From assembly GCA_025462645.1 (NCBI GenBank), contig JAOAPB010000062.1, positions 17,017 to 81,016 of the forward strand: a DNA stretch of 64,000 bases, read 5' to 3'. Shown here one piece after another: positions 28,268-38,023 of this stretch (positions are counted from its first letter, which is position 1; every line of letters begins with the position of its first letter). The stretch is from Edaphobacter sp. (lineage in GTDB: Bacteria; Acidobacteriota; Terriglobia; Terriglobales; Acidobacteriaceae). The notes beneath the pieces were generated by a model, which was given only the letters and a program-made list of their open reading frames with translations, searched no databases and was not told where the DNA came from. The position numbers were made by a program, and so were the translations under genes.

Positions 28268-28453
28268 AAACAAATGGCTTACATGCTCCATCTCTGAATT
28301 GTTCCTGACCTGGAGCAAACGGAGGCAGCAGTGTCGCATCCAACCACGCATCCCACTCCTGGGATGCGGAGGGCTAACCATGCACTCCGCCAAACGACTC
28401 AAGGTGTCCCTCCCCGAACTCCAAATGGGTGCCTTGTGGGAGGACAACGAATG

Positions 28454-29050
28454 CAGTCAGGGCCACTTGCAGTCAGAATTCCAGTCGCTTTTTTTTACGC
28501 AATGTTATCTCTCGCGTTGCCCGGAAACCTTCAAGCACAGGCTAACCCAGCAGCTTCAAAAACAGCGGACATCTCCGCCTTTGGTACATACTCCAGAGTG
28601 TCTCCCGACTACGGCCCACAGACCAATAATGGCTACACCTTCGGCGCTAATTACACCCGCTACATGCACTGGTTCGTCAATCCATCCCTCGAATTCCGAG
28701 CTAAAATTGCACCGGGAACAACCGTCGACGAAAAGACCTTCGGAGGTGGCATACGGGCCGAACGCCAGTTCAAAAACTTCCACCCTTATGCCGATTTCCT
28801 TATCAGTGCAGGAACCATCGACTTTCAGTTTCCCCACATCGATGTTAGAGGCAAGCTCTACAAATCGGACAATTCCATTGTCTACTCGACCGGTATAGGC
28901 GTTGACTACGATGTCACCCGGCAATGGGCAGCGCGTGCCGACTATCAATTTGAACACTGGAGTCTGGGAACCAATCAGACCCTCACGCCACGCGTCCTGA
29001 GTTTTGGCGTCGTATACCGCATCCCCTTTCGCTCCTTTCAACGGCACTAG
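28454..29050 (+). CDS. Outer-membrane beta-barrel protein (OmpA/OmpW-like fold)
   Basis: About 198 residues. ATG 28454 is preferred because GGGAGG lies seven bases ahead and a signal peptide follows (IPVAFFYAMLSLALPGNLQAQA); the open frame reaches back to 28331. Alternating strands (GYTFGANYTRYMHWFVNPSLEFRAKIA, TGIGVDYDVTRQWAARADYQFEHW) and an end in VVYRIPF are typical of a small 8-strand barrel. Function unknown. Confidence 0.75.
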   Translation, partial: QSGPLAVRIPVAFFYAMLSLALPGNLQAQANPAASKTADISAFGTYSRVSPDYGPQTNNGYTFGANYTRYMHWFVNPSLEFRAKIAPGTTVDEKTFGGGIRAERQFKNFHPYADFLISAGTIDFQFPHIDVRGKLYKSDNSIVYSTGIGVDYDVTRQWAARADYQFEHWSLGTNQTLTPRVLSFGVVYRIPFRSFQRH

Positions 29051-29543
29051 AGCCTGTTATGAACTACGATCGCTGCTTCCCTTGGGGGTACCCCCCCGGG
29101 GGGGGTACTTGTCCGCAAGATACTTTAAATCAATAACTCAGACTTATAGCTCACTGCAAATTCCTCATTCTAAATAGGTTGCGGCTAAATTCTTCTTTCT
29201 AAAAGGTTTATTGAGTTAAAGAGAAGAGCCCCGGTGGTTGGCCGGGGCCCTTCTGACTCTGTATTAACTATAGCCGATTGGGTGAAACTACTATGCCACT
29301 TTGCGGAAGATTATTTTCGGAGGCTAAGGCTCTGTTTTTGTTTGGTTTGCGTGCGGAGTTGGGTATTCGTTCCTGCTGCGGGGATTGACAGGAAAAACAG
29401 GGAGCAGGGCTCAGGGCGTAGAACAACTATTGCCCAACAGCAGAGGCACAATGGTTGAGGCGCAGGCCAGTTCGCACAGTTCATAACAGCCTCTAGAGCA
29501 CTCGCGAAATACGATCGACAGATGCTACGCTCGAAAGGTCAGG
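29051..29543. other. Intergenic region with two hairpins
   Basis: No convincing gene. It holds the G/C palindrome at 29084-29108 and a 7-bp stem GCCCCGG/CCGGGGC (29228-29248) with little T-tract. The hemE promoter presumably lies in the right part, but no good -35/-10 pair stood out. Confidence 0.5.
29084..29108. repeat. Overlapping G/C homopolymer palindromes
   Basis: GGGGGTACCCCC (29084-29095) is a perfect palindrome and overlaps a second one built of GTA, seven C, eight G and TAC (29088-29108). Only one of the two hairpins can form at a time. Confidence 0.8.
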
Positions 29544-30653
29544 ATGGATAACCCTTTGAGTAACGCTTCCACAGAATCTGCAAGAACAAATCACGTTGCA
29601 TCAACCGCCACGGGCAGCCGCTTCGTTCGCGCCTGCCTGCGGCGCCCGGTAGACCGCACCCCCATCTGGCTGTTGCGCCAGGCAGGCCGCTACATGCCCG
29701 AGTACATGGCAGTGCGCAAGCACCACTCCCTGCTCGATATCTGCCGTACGCCCGAGATCGCTGCCGAAGTCACCATCACGGCAGCCGAGCGCCTCGGCGT
29801 CGACGCCGCCATCATCTTCGCCGATCTCCTCCTGCCCTTCACACCTATGGGCCTCGACTTCGAGTTCCTCGCCGGTGAAGGACCTGTTGTCCACTCCCCA
29901 ATTCGCACAGCGGAGCAGATACACGCCCTCCGCACCGATCGCATCGACGAGCTAAGCTACGTGGCCCGTTCCATCGAGAAGGTCGCCTCGCACTTCTCTG
30001 CCCCGCGCGCGGACGGCGATCAACTTGGCATCATCGGCTTCTGCGGCGCTCCCTTCACCCTCGCCAGCTACATGATCGAGGGCGGCTCCTCGCGCAACTA
30101 CATCGAGACAAAAAAACTCATGTACAGCGACACCGTTGCCTGGCCCCTCCTCATGGAGAAGCTGGTCACCGTCCTCGTCGGCTTCGCCCAGCAACAGGTG
30201 GAGGCCGGTGCCGATGTCATTCAGATATTCGACAGCTGGGCCGGGGCCCTCAGTGTCACCGACTACTGCCAATACTGCCTCGCGCCCACCACTGAACTCG
30301 TACGCCGCGTCCAGGCTCTCGGCGTTCCCGTCATCTACTTCGGCGTGGATACAGCCTCACTGCTACCAACCATGCGCGAAACTGGTGCCGATGTTATCGG
30401 CCTCGACTGGCGTATCCCCCTCGATGCCGGGTGGAAGGCGATTGGCGAAGGCTGCGGTGTGCAAGGCAATCTCGATCCTATTGCATTGTTCGCTCCCGAC
30501 GATGTTCTCAAGGCGCGCGTACGCGAGATCCTCACAGCCGCCGCAGGACGCCCCGGACACATCTTCAACCTTGGCCACGGCATCGTGCCTGGAACCCCGG
30601 TTGAAAACGTCATCAAGGTGGTGGAGTGGGTGAAGGAGTACGGAGCCCAATGA
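29544..30653 (+). CDS. hemE: Uroporphyrinogen decarboxylase
   Basis: 369 residues. Decarboxylates uroporphyrinogen III to coproporphyrinogen III in haem synthesis. The N-terminal signature PIWLLRQAGRYMPEY holds the catalytic/substrate-binding Arg residues; GFCGAPFTLASYMIEGGSS is the second family signature; NLGHGIVPGTP near the end completes it. Its stop overlaps the hemH start by 4 bases (ATGA), so the two are translationally coupled. Confidence 0.97.
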   Translation: MDNPLSNASTESARTNHVASTATGSRFVRACLRRPVDRTPIWLLRQAGRYMPEYMAVRKHHSLLDICRTPEIAAEVTITAAERLGVDAAIIFADLLLPFTPMGLDFEFLAGEGPVVHSPIRTAEQIHALRTDRIDELSYVARSIEKVASHFSAPRADGDQLGIIGFCGAPFTLASYMIEGGSSRNYIETKKLMYSDTVAWPLLMEKLVTVLVGFAQQQVEAGADVIQIFDSWAGALSVTDYCQYCLAPTTELVRRVQALGVPVIYFGVDTASLLPTMRETGADVIGLDWRIPLDAGWKAIGEGCGVQGNLDPIALFAPDDVLKARVREILTAAAGRPGHIFNLGHGIVPGTPVENVIKVVEWVKEYGAQ

Positions 30654-31687
30654 GCGACACTGGCCACAACGCTGTCCTGTTGCTCGCGCACGGAACGCCT
30701 GATGTGTTGGGGGAGATGGCTGAATATCTCAGCAAGGTTACCGGAGGACGCGCCCTCCCGCACGAGGTGGTTGAGGAGCTGCAACATCGCTACGCCCAGA
30801 TCGGCCTCGCGAAGACCCCTGGAGCAGAGCCTCCACCCCTGACTAAGTGGACGATCACGCAGGGCTATCTCCTGCAACAGATCCTGAACCTCACCACACC
30901 TGAGACAAGGGTCTACGTGGGAATGCGCAACTGGCATCCCTACATTGCCGATGTCGTCGCACAGATGCGGGCCGACGGCGTGACCTGTATTAAGGCACTC
31001 TGCCTTGCTCCGCAAAACTCGCGAACCAGCGTCGGTCTCTACCGCCGTGCGGTTATGGAAGCTGCAACGGGACTACAGGTGGAGTTCGTCGCTGGATGGG
31101 CAGAGCATCCTCTGCTAGCCCAGGCCTTCGCAGAGAAGCTACAGCCCGTATGGACGAAAGCCTGTGCCGAATCTGGTCGCAGGGTTCCCGTTCTCTTCAC
31201 CGCGCACAGCGTTCCCTGCCGCACCATCATGACGGGCGAAGCTTCCATCGCGGGCGCAAGGCCGGGAACACCGGTGCAGCAATCACCCGATCCCTATCCT
31301 GTAGAGGCGAAGCGAACCGCGCAGCTCGTAGCCGATTGCCTCGCCCCAATTGGCTTCAGCGACGGAGACTGGTTCTTCGCCTTCCAGAGCCAGGGTATCA
31401 GCGGTGGCCCATGGATCGGCCCGACGGTTGAGGACACGTTGAAAGCGCTCAAAGAAGAGGGCCACTCCGGCGTAGTCATGCAACCGGTAGGCTTCCTCTG
31501 CGATCACGTCGAGATCCTGTACGACATCGACATAGCCTTCAGGCAAACGGCCCGGGAGCTAGGCTTGGCCCTCTGGCGAGCCGAAAGTCTGAACGACTCT
31601 GCCCTGTTGATAGAAGCATTGGCCGAAGTAGTCTCCGGGAAGTACAAAGCCAACGTAGATGAGATCAAGGTTCCAACAACCGCCTAG
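30650..31687 (+). CDS. hemH: Ferrochelatase
   Basis: About 345 residues from the ATG overlapping the hemE stop; an in-frame GTG at 30626 is upstream but unlikely. It inserts ferrous iron into the porphyrin (protoporphyrin or coproporphyrin) at the end of haem synthesis. LLAHGTP opens the fold, TAHSVP carries the metal-binding His, and GFLCDHVEILYDID is the ferrochelatase signature with its conserved His and Glu. Which porphyrin it uses cannot be read here. Confidence 0.95.
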   Translation: MSDTGHNAVLLLAHGTPDVLGEMAEYLSKVTGGRALPHEVVEELQHRYAQIGLAKTPGAEPPPLTKWTITQGYLLQQILNLTTPETRVYVGMRNWHPYIADVVAQMRADGVTCIKALCLAPQNSRTSVGLYRRAVMEAATGLQVEFVAGWAEHPLLAQAFAEKLQPVWTKACAESGRRVPVLFTAHSVPCRTIMTGEASIAGARPGTPVQQSPDPYPVEAKRTAQLVADCLAPIGFSDGDWFFAFQSQGISGGPWIGPTVEDTLKALKEEGHSGVVMQPVGFLCDHVEILYDIDIAFRQTARELGLALWRAESLNDSALLIEALAEVVSGKYKANVDEIKVPTTA

Positions 31688-31707
31688 TTCTCTCCATCCC
31701 AGGACCT

Positions 31708-32847
31708 TCACGATACAGCGGGCGCTCCCCTGGTAGTTCTCTGCGAGAACCGCCGCAGGATAGCCTTGCGCGCTGGATTTTCGACGAAGCGGTAAACCGC
31801 CAGCGAGAAGAGGATCAGAAACGCATAAGAGATCCAGGGATCGAAGGCCGCCAGGTGGAGCCGCTCGGGGATGCGGTAGAGGTGAAGGAGAATAAAGACG
31901 TTGAAGTGCAGCAGGTAAAGGCAGTAACTGCTTTCGCCGACCAGCAGGAGCGGGCGCCAGGCAAAGATGGACGAGATGAAATGCGGACCGCTGAGACCAA
32001 ACACCAGGCTGGCGAAGAGCGGGAGAAGAATACCTCCGTGCATCACGAGGTAGGGGACGTGGGGGGAGACGATGTAAAAGAAGAAGCCCAGGGCGACAAG
32101 AGCAGCGGCAGCAATCGCGAGGCGCTGACGTGGTGTGATCAAGAGGGTGAGTTGGAGCCGGGCCAGCGCAACCCCTGACAGAAAGGTGCATGCGTAGGGG
32201 ATCGGGGTGTACTTGAGGAAGCGGATCAGAGTAGTAGAGGTGTAGCGGGTGACCGGGGCGGTAAGATGATCGGGGTTGAGGAGCATATAAAGGTGTGTGG
32301 GAATGAGGTCCAGGCACCAGAGAACAACGAGCAGAAGGATCAGACCAGAGGGCTTGCGTGGCCAGGGTGCACGGATGAGCCAGGGAAACACCGCATAGAA
32401 TGCAACCTCGCAGGAGAGCGTCCAGGCGACCGTATTCCAGAAGGTAGCGAGTGTCGGGCTCCAGCCCTGAAGCAACAGCGGTGTGAGGACCAGGCCCATC
32501 CAGAAGTCCGCGTGAGGGCGGGCATTCCACTCCGCCTGAAGCATCTTGACGGAGATGACGAGGACGAGAAGATAGACAGGGTAGAGGCGCGAGAAGCGGG
32601 CAATCCAGAAGTCGCGTTTGACCAGCGTCGCTGCGCGATCTGAGTAGTTGTAGGTGAGGATGTAACCGGAGATCAGGAAGAAAACATTGACGAAGACGAA
32701 CCCGTTTTCAACGAAGGGGCGAAGAGGCCCAAGATGTGACGGCGTGAAGTGGAACAGGACGATGTTGAACGCCAGAAGCGTACGGATGCCGGTAAGGGCA
32801 GGCAGGGGTGGCTTACGTGTGGACTGGGTGGCGGGATTTGCGGGCAA
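31708..32847 (-). CDS. Acyltransferase 3 family membrane protein (OafA/YrhL type)
   Basis: 379 residues with about ten TM helices. The opening PALTGIRTLLAFNIVLFHF has the conserved R and H of the family; FFLISGYILTYNY and RFSRLYPVYLL follow. Members O-acylate sugars of surface glycans at the inner membrane. A related protein is at 48070. It is convergent with hemH, 20 bp away. Confidence 0.9.
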   Translation of the reverse strand: MPANPATQSTRKPPLPALTGIRTLLAFNIVLFHFTPSHLGPLRPFVENGFVFVNVFFLISGYILTYNYSDRAATLVKRDFWIARFSRLYPVYLLVLVISVKMLQAEWNARPHADFWMGLVLTPLLLQGWSPTLATFWNTVAWTLSCEVAFYAVFPWLIRAPWPRKPSGLILLLVVLWCLDLIPTHLYMLLNPDHLTAPVTRYTSTTLIRFLKYTPIPYACTFLSGVALARLQLTLLITPRQRLAIAAAALVALGFFFYIVSPHVPYLVMHGGILLPLFASLVFGLSGPHFISSIFAWRPLLLVGESSYCLYLLHFNVFILLHLYRIPERLHLAAFDPWISYAFLILFSLAVYRFVENPARKAILRRFSQRTTRGAPAVS

Positions 32848-33024
32848 ATGCTGAGTGTCCTGTTCCTGAATACGTCCATCGACGACGGGATCGTTCTGCC
32901 TGCGATCCCAGATGCTTAGATGCGTTAGAACCGCAATATATCTAACGCATCTTCAAAGGTTTTGATGCGGTGTTGCAACGAGACGGGTAAACGATATCAG
33001 CCTTGGAAGGAGCACCAGCTGACA

Positions 33025-33729
33025 TCAGGCCGTGACGAGGGAGCCTAGCTTCTCGCCGCTGACGACGCGGACGATATTGCCCTGCTCGCGCATACTGAAG
33101 ACCATCATGGGCATGTTGTTGTCTTTGCAGAGCGAAACAGCGGTCGTATCCATGACGCCCAGATTAAGGCGCAGGATATCGCTGTAGGTAATCTGTTCGA
33201 ACCGGATAGCTTCAGGGTCCTTCTTCGGGTCGGCGGAGTAGATGCCATCGACGGAGGTAGCCTTCAACAAAATATCCGCTTTGATCTCCATCGCACGCAG
33301 GCTGGCCGCAGTATCCGTTGAAAAGAAAGGGTTGCCGGTGCCGGCGGCGAATATGACGATACGGCCCTTCTCAAGGTGTCGCATGGCACGACGGCGGATG
33401 TAGGGTTCCGCCACCTGATGCATCTCGATGGCTGACATGACGCGGCAGAAGAGACCGCGCTTCTCGATGGCGTCCTGCAAGGCGATCGAGTTGATCACAG
33501 TGGAGAGCATGCCCATGTGATCGGCGGCGACGCGATCCATATCGATCGCCTGCTGGGCCACGCCGCGAAAGAAGTTGCCGCCGCCGACGACGATGCCGAT
33601 CTGGCAGCCCAGCGCATGAACGGCTGCAATCTCTTCGGCTATTTTGTGAATGAAGACGGCGTCGATGCCGAAGCCACGGCCTGCGGCCAGGGCTTCTCCG
33701 GAGAGCTTAAGGAGGACTCTTTTGTACAT
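33025..33729 (-). CDS. pyrH: Uridylate kinase
   Basis: 234 residues. Phosphorylates UMP to [25 protein letters not shown] and [20 protein letters not shown] are amino-acid-kinase-fold signatures of bacterial UMP kinase. It is the last of the rplM-rpsI-rpsB-tsf-pyrH run; frr, often next, is absent here. A terminator hairpin stands between tsf and this gene. Confidence 0.96.
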   Translation of the reverse strand: MYKRVLLKLSGEALAAGRGFGIDAVFIHKIAEEIAAVHALGCQIGIVVGGGNFFRGVAQQAIDMDRVAADHMGMLSTVINSIALQDAIEKRGLFCRVMSAIEMHQVAEPYIRRRAMRHLEKGRIVIFAAGTGNPFFSTDTAASLRAMEIKADILLKATSVDGIYSADPKKDPEAIRFEQITYSDILRLNLGVMDTTAVSLCKDNNMPMMVFSMREQGNIVRVVSGEKLGSLVTA

Positions 33730-33819
33730 GTCAGGACTAAGTATCGCATGGGCATGAGATGACAGCGGAAGGATGTTCTTCTACTGAAAGGCAATGGCAC
33801 ATTAGGAGCAAAAAGAAGA

Positions 33820-33841
33820 AGCCCGGACTATTGTCCGGGCT
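33820..33841 (-). terminator. Intrinsic terminator between tsf and pyrH
   Basis: Nine-bp stem AGCCCGGAC/GTCCGGGCT with a 4-base loop; on the minus strand it is followed by TCTTCTTTTT. It lies 40 bp after the tsf stop and 90 bp before the pyrH start, so pyrH may depend on read-through or its own promoter. Confidence 0.75.
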
Positions 33842-33881
33842 CTTGTCGATCCATGCTTCTACGCATGGTTCAAGGTTGTTT

Positions 33882-34538
33882 TTATGCCTCTTCGGTAGCG
33901 ATCTGAGCGGTCTGCGCTACGGTCCAGTTCGGATCGCCTACCTTGAAGCGGGCGAAGCGGCGCACGCTGATGTTCTCACCGAGCTTCGCTACCTTGGTGG
34001 CGATGATCTGGGCGATGGTCTGGGTCTGATCCTTGATGAAGGGCTGCTCGAGGAGGCAGACCTCTTCGTAGAACTTGCTGAGCTTGCCTTCCAGCATCTT
34101 TTCGATAATGTTGGCGGGCTTGCCGGTTGCCGCTGCCTGAGCGCGATAGACATCCTTCTCGCGCTCGAGATCGGCCTCGGTGACGTCCTCCTTGCGGACG
34201 TAACGGGGGTCGACGGCGGCGATGTGCATAGCGATGTCGCGGAGCAGCTCCTGGAAGTCAGGGGTGCGGGCGACGAAGTCGGACTCGCAGTTGAGCTCGA
34301 CGAGGACGCCGATCTTTCCGCCGGCGTGGATGTACGTTCCAACCGCACCCTCATTGGTGGTGCGCGAGGACTTCTTGGCAGCCGAGGCCATGCCGCGCTT
34401 GCGGAGGACGACGAAGGCCTCTTCCATCTCGCCCTTGCTCTCCTGGAGAGCCTTGAGGCAATCGCCCATCGGGGCGCCGGACTTTTCGCGGAGTTCCTTG
34501 ACGAGTTTTGCGTCGATCTTTACGGCGGTGTCAGACAT
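33882..34538 (-). CDS. tsf: Translation elongation factor Ts
   Basis: 218 residues, a shorter form than the 283 of E. coli. The guanine-exchange core is clear: VKELREKSGAPMGDCLKAL and the core strand VLVELNCESDFVARTPDF. It recycles EF-Tu-GDP. It follows rpsB by about 135 bp on the same strand, the almost universal rpsB-tsf order. Confidence 0.96.
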   Translation of the reverse strand: MSDTAVKIDAKLVKELREKSGAPMGDCLKALQESKGEMEEAFVVLRKRGMASAAKKSSRTTNEGAVGTYIHAGGKIGVLVELNCESDFVARTPDFQELLRDIAMHIAAVDPRYVRKEDVTEADLEREKDVYRAQAAATGKPANIIEKMLEGKLSKFYEEVCLLEQPFIKDQTQTIAQIIATKVAKLGENISVRRFARFKVGDPNWTVAQTAQIATEEA

Positions 34539-34674
34539 TGTGATTCCCTTCTGTTCTGTGTGGAGCGTGGATCAGGCAAAGGGGGCGCAGGCTATGCCCG
34601 CGCCCCCTAATATAACCAGATGGCTGTTACGGCACGGCTAACGCCATGCCATCAACGCGACCGGCCAATGGGGC

Positions 34675-35592
34675 CTAGGCGCCAGTCTCGGCGATTGCAG
34701 CCTCGGGCTCATCGACCGATGCAGCAGCCGGAGCCTTGCGGATGTTGCCGCCGAGGACTGCTTCGAGGTCGACGTTGTCGTCTTCGTCGCTATCGGCTGC
34801 GGAGATGGAGGCCTGAATCTCGGTTGCCTCGCCATCCTCGCCGATATGCTCGGGAGCGACTTCGGTCTGGTCGACATCGGCGACTTCGGTGGCGAAGGCG
34901 CGCTCGGAGACCATCTGAACACCTTCAGCAGCCGAATCAGCGATCTTCGTGGTGAAGAGGCGGATGGCGCGGAGGGCGTCGTCGTTACCGGGGATGACAT
35001 AGTCGACAACGGTCGGGTCGCAGTTGGTATCGACGACGGCGACGACCGGGATGCCAAGCTTGCGCGCTTCGGCGACAGCGATCGCTTCGTTATTGGAGTC
35101 AATGACGAAGAGTGCGTCGGGAAGGCGCTTCATGCTCTTGATACCGGAGAGGTTGGTCGACAGGTGCTTGCGCTCGCGCTCGAGCTTGATGACTTCCTTC
35201 TTGGTGAGAAGCTCGTAGCGGCCATCGGTGGACATGTCGTCCAGTTCCTGAAGGCGCTTGACCGACTTCTGCACGGTGACCCAGTTAGTCAGGAGACCGC
35301 CGAGCCAGCGGCTGTTGATGTAGGGCATTCCCGCGCGGTTCGCCTCTTCGGCAACGGCATCCTGCGCCTGGCGCTTGGTACCGACGAAGAGAATGAGCTT
35401 GCCGGTGGAGGTCAGGTCGGTGACGAACTTCGACGCTTCCTTGAACATCTTCAGGGTCTTCTGAAGATCGATGATGTAAATGCCGTTGCGCTCGCCGAAG
35501 ATGTACTCCTTCATCTTGGGGTTCCAGCGCTTGGTCTGATGCCCGAAGTGAACGCCAGCTTCGAGCAGTTCTTTCATTGTGATGTTAGCCAA
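34675..35592 (-). CDS. rpsB: 30S ribosomal protein S2
   Basis: 305 residues. The first ~230 residues are classical S2 ([55 protein letters not shown]). After residue ~235 an acidic, Ala/Glu/Asp-rich tail of about 70 residues is added, with no known domain. Tails like this occur in some phyla; the role is unknown. Confidence 0.97.
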   Translation of the reverse strand: MANITMKELLEAGVHFGHQTKRWNPKMKEYIFGERNGIYIIDLQKTLKMFKEASKFVTDLTSTGKLILFVGTKRQAQDAVAEEANRAGMPYINSRWLGGLLTNWVTVQKSVKRLQELDDMSTDGRYELLTKKEVIKLERERKHLSTNLSGIKSMKRLPDALFVIDSNNEAIAVAEARKLGIPVVAVVDTNCDPTVVDYVIPGNDDALRAIRLFTTKIADSAAEGVQMVSERAFATEVADVDQTEVAPEHIGEDGEATEIQASISAADSDEDDNVDLEAVLGGNIRKAPAAASVDEPEAAIAETGA

Positions 35593-35706
35593 ATTGAGCT
35601 CCTTGGTTGAGGCAGCCGGGAGTGAACGCCGGGTACCTGGATTAATCCCGCGAACGGGAGATTTTACTCCTTACCTCATGCAATGGAACGCAGGAGGGTG
35701 ATGCGC

Positions 35707-35735
35707 GTGGGTGCCGGACAAAGTCCGGCACCCAC
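35707..35735. repeat. 13-bp perfect hairpin between rpsI and rpsB
   Basis: Arms GTGGGTGCCGGAC (35707-35719) and GTCCGGCACCCAC (35723-35735) with an AAA loop. No T-run follows on the minus strand, so it may halt or stabilise mRNA rather than act as a simple terminator. Confidence 0.7.
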
Positions 35736-35791
35736 TAAAACTGAGAGAGCCCGTGATCCGAAGGCTGCGACAGCTTGAAGTGCTCCAGCGA

Positions 35792-36187
35792 CTAGCGCTT
35801 GGAGAACTGGAAGCGAGCGCGGGCGCCCTTCTGACCGTACTTCTTGCGCTCCTTACCACGCGAGTCGCGGGTAACGAGGCCTTCCGACTTGAGCGCCTTG
35901 CGCAGCTCAGGGTTGAACTCCATGAGGGCGCGGGCGATGCCGAGCTTGACTGCATCGGCCTGGCCCATGACGCCACCACCCTTAACGGTGGTGAAGACAT
36001 CGAAGGTCTCGCCGATATCGGCGATGCCGAGGGACCGCTTGGCAGCTGCGCGCTGCTGAGCGGTAACGAAGTAGACGTCAACTTCCTTCTTGTTGACGGT
36101 GAATTTGCCGCTGCCCGGACGCAGGAAGACGCGTGCGATCGAGGACTTGCGACGGCCGGTGCCATAGTACTGGACGAGATCTGCCAT
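35792..36187 (-). CDS. rpsI: 30S ribosomal protein S9
   Basis: 131 residues. [19 protein letters not shown] opens it, and the C-terminus ends in the basic RFQFSKR tail that reaches the P-site tRNA. It follows rplM by 47 bp. Confidence 0.97.
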   Translation of the reverse strand: MADLVQYYGTGRRKSSIARVFLRPGSGKFTVNKKEVDVYFVTAQQRAAAKRSLGIADIGETFDVFTTVKGGGVMGQADAVKLGIARALMEFNPELRKALKSEGLVTRDSRGKERKKYGQKGARARFQFSKR

Positions 36188-36234
36188 GATGCTCCTTGAA
36201 CTTTTCCGCGAGCTGAAGCCCGCTCAAACCTGAG

Positions 36235-36669
36235 TTAGCCGACGATTTCCATCGGCTGAGGCTGCTGGGCGAGATGCGGGTGCTGTCCGCCCTTATAGAC
36301 CTTGAGCTTGGTTGCCATCTGGCGGCCGAGCTTGGACTTGGGAAGCATGCCCTTGACGGCCTGCTCGACGATCGCTTCCGGACGACGAGCGAGCAACTTG
36401 ACGAAGGACTCTTCGCGGAGACCGCCGGGGAAGCCGGTGTAGCGACGATAGAGCTTCTGGTCAGCCTTCAACCCTGTGAGCACGATCTTCTCGGCATTGA
36501 CGATCACGACATGATCGCCCATATCGATGTAAGGAGTGTAGAGGGGGTTGAGCTTGCCGGCGAGGACAGAGGCGGCGTGGGTGGCGAGGCGGCCGAGGGT
36601 CTTGCCGCTAGCATCGAGCACGTACCACTTACGCTTGATATCTTTGCCGCTCGGAATCGTTGTGGACAT
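36235..36669 (-). CDS. rplM: 50S ribosomal protein L13
   Basis: 144 residues. [23 protein letters not shown] and [16 protein letters not shown] are typical, as is the late [20 protein letters not shown]. It heads the rplM-rpsI pair found in nearly all bacteria. Confidence 0.97.
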   Translation of the reverse strand: MSTTIPSGKDIKRKWYVLDASGKTLGRLATHAASVLAGKLNPLYTPYIDMGDHVVIVNAEKIVLTGLKADQKLYRRYTGFPGGLREESFVKLLARRPEAIVEQAVKGMLPKSKLGRQMATKLKVYKGGQHPHLAQQPQPMEIVG

Positions 36670-37141
36670 CGTTGGTCTACTCCCTGGTTCTGCCGTCTTC
36701 AGTGTTCGGCGTGATGCATGAAGAAAGATGGAACAGATTTTTGCTGCGAACTGCTGGTTTCGTTACTGCATATTGCAGACCGTATTGCGACCGGTCCGCG
36801 AAAGGTCAAAATGATTGCCGGGCGGATAGCTGAGCGAAGGAGAAAATCTCTCACCCGCGAGGAAGCTGACCCGCTTGGATTGCGCACAAGGCCTGATACA
36901 TGGGCTTGAGGAGTGGGTGCTTTGAGGATGGCGGTAAAGCTTTGCTACCCCGATGGATCCACCACGATGTCCCGATTGTCCAACCCACCCGAAAGGTGCT
37001 GATACACCAGGTGTACAGACGCGAGACTGCGCGAGATTCAAGAATAGCTGAGACTGGAGACTGAGTCAACGAAATTGCCAGGGAATATCGAAACCTCTCC
37101 GCTTAAGAGGGTTGATACTGTTGATGTTCAGGGAGGCAAGC
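36670..37141. other. Divergent intergenic region, rplM / TonB-like gene
   Basis: No gene is supported. It must hold the promoters of the minus-strand ribosomal operon and of the plus-strand gene at 37142, but I see no strong promoter pair or known ribosomal leader structure. Confidence 0.5.
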
Positions 37142-38014
37142 ATGGGTTATAAGGCGAAACCTGCCATAGGGCTGGTGGCGGTGATCATATTGCTCTTCCT
37201 TTGCCTTGAAAGGTCGGCGATCGCACAGAACCCAGCGGCAAAGACGAACGAGCCAGGAGATTTGCAGCTCCAGCTCGCAATGACTCTTGTCGGTAAGGGA
37301 TTGTTTCTAAGAGGTTTCTATCTCAACAACGATTTAGCATATGACGCTGCAGGCCGAGTCGTTGGGGCGCCAAAGATGGGTGCCTGGACCGTTGCCGCCG
37401 TGAACGTATTGAAGGCTGAGCGTCTGGGGCCCAAAGAGATTGAGCTGGATGGGGTTCGGGCGGCAATTCGGTACAATCCCGAGGCGAATGAGTTCCAGAG
37501 GCATCCCTTGAATGACGAGAAAGTAAAGATTTTGGTGGCGGATTCAGAAGACTTTCAAGGCTTCGAGGCAGCGATTCGCGCGATTTTCTCGATGGGGATC
37601 GATCCAGCGCTTCAGAGAGCGATGCCGGACTTCTGGCGACATTACTTCGACCCTAAGCTGCCTTGGCCGCAGGATTCGCTGAGTGGCCAGACGATCTATT
37701 CACTCGCAGGGGGATCAAACCAAGCTAAAGATGTGTCGCCGCCAAAGGTAGATCGCCAGGCGGAGGCGAAGTTCCCCAGCTTTGCACAGAGGGACAAAGT
37801 ACAGGGAACAGTGCTGTTGCGAATAGTGGTAGATCCAGAGGGAGTTCCGCGCCGGATTGCCCTGACTCGACCGTTGGGCTACGAGTTGGATGAGAGTGCG
37901 GTGGAGGCGATGGCGAAATGGCATTTTCAGCCTGGAATGAAAGATGGTAAGCCCGTAGCTGTCGGGATAATGGTCCAGCAAGAGTTTTCGGCTCCAGCGC
38001 CTCCCGGCAGGTAA
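37142..38014 (+). CDS. Secreted/anchored protein with TonB C-terminal domain
   Basis: About 290 residues. ATG 37142 has GGGAGG five bases ahead. A single hydrophobic segment (IGLVAVIILLFLCL) near the start may be a signal peptide or anchor. The C-terminal ~85 residues are a TonB domain (VQGTVLLRIVVDPEGVPRRIALTRPLGYELDESAVEAMAKWHFQPG). There is no proline-rich spacer, so it is a TonB-family protein of unknown task rather than a classical energy transducer; exbB/exbD are not nearby. Confidence 0.82.
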   Translation: MGYKAKPAIGLVAVIILLFLCLERSAIAQNPAAKTNEPGDLQLQLAMTLVGKGLFLRGFYLNNDLAYDAAGRVVGAPKMGAWTVAAVNVLKAERLGPKEIELDGVRAAIRYNPEANEFQRHPLNDEKVKILVADSEDFQGFEAAIRAIFSMGIDPALQRAMPDFWRHYFDPKLPWPQDSLSGQTIYSLAGGSNQAKDVSPPKVDRQAEAKFPSFAQRDKVQGTVLLRIVVDPEGVPRRIALTRPLGYELDESAVEAMAKWHFQPGMKDGKPVAVGIMVQQEFSAPAPPGR

Positions 38015-38023
38015 TACGAAGCT

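Noticed and set aside
29234..29458. 74-codon plus-strand ORF before hemE
   Set aside because: No ribosome site, no recognisable motif, overlaps a hairpin.
33759..34610. 283-codon plus-strand open frame opposite tsf
   Set aside because: Antisense shadow of EF-Ts.
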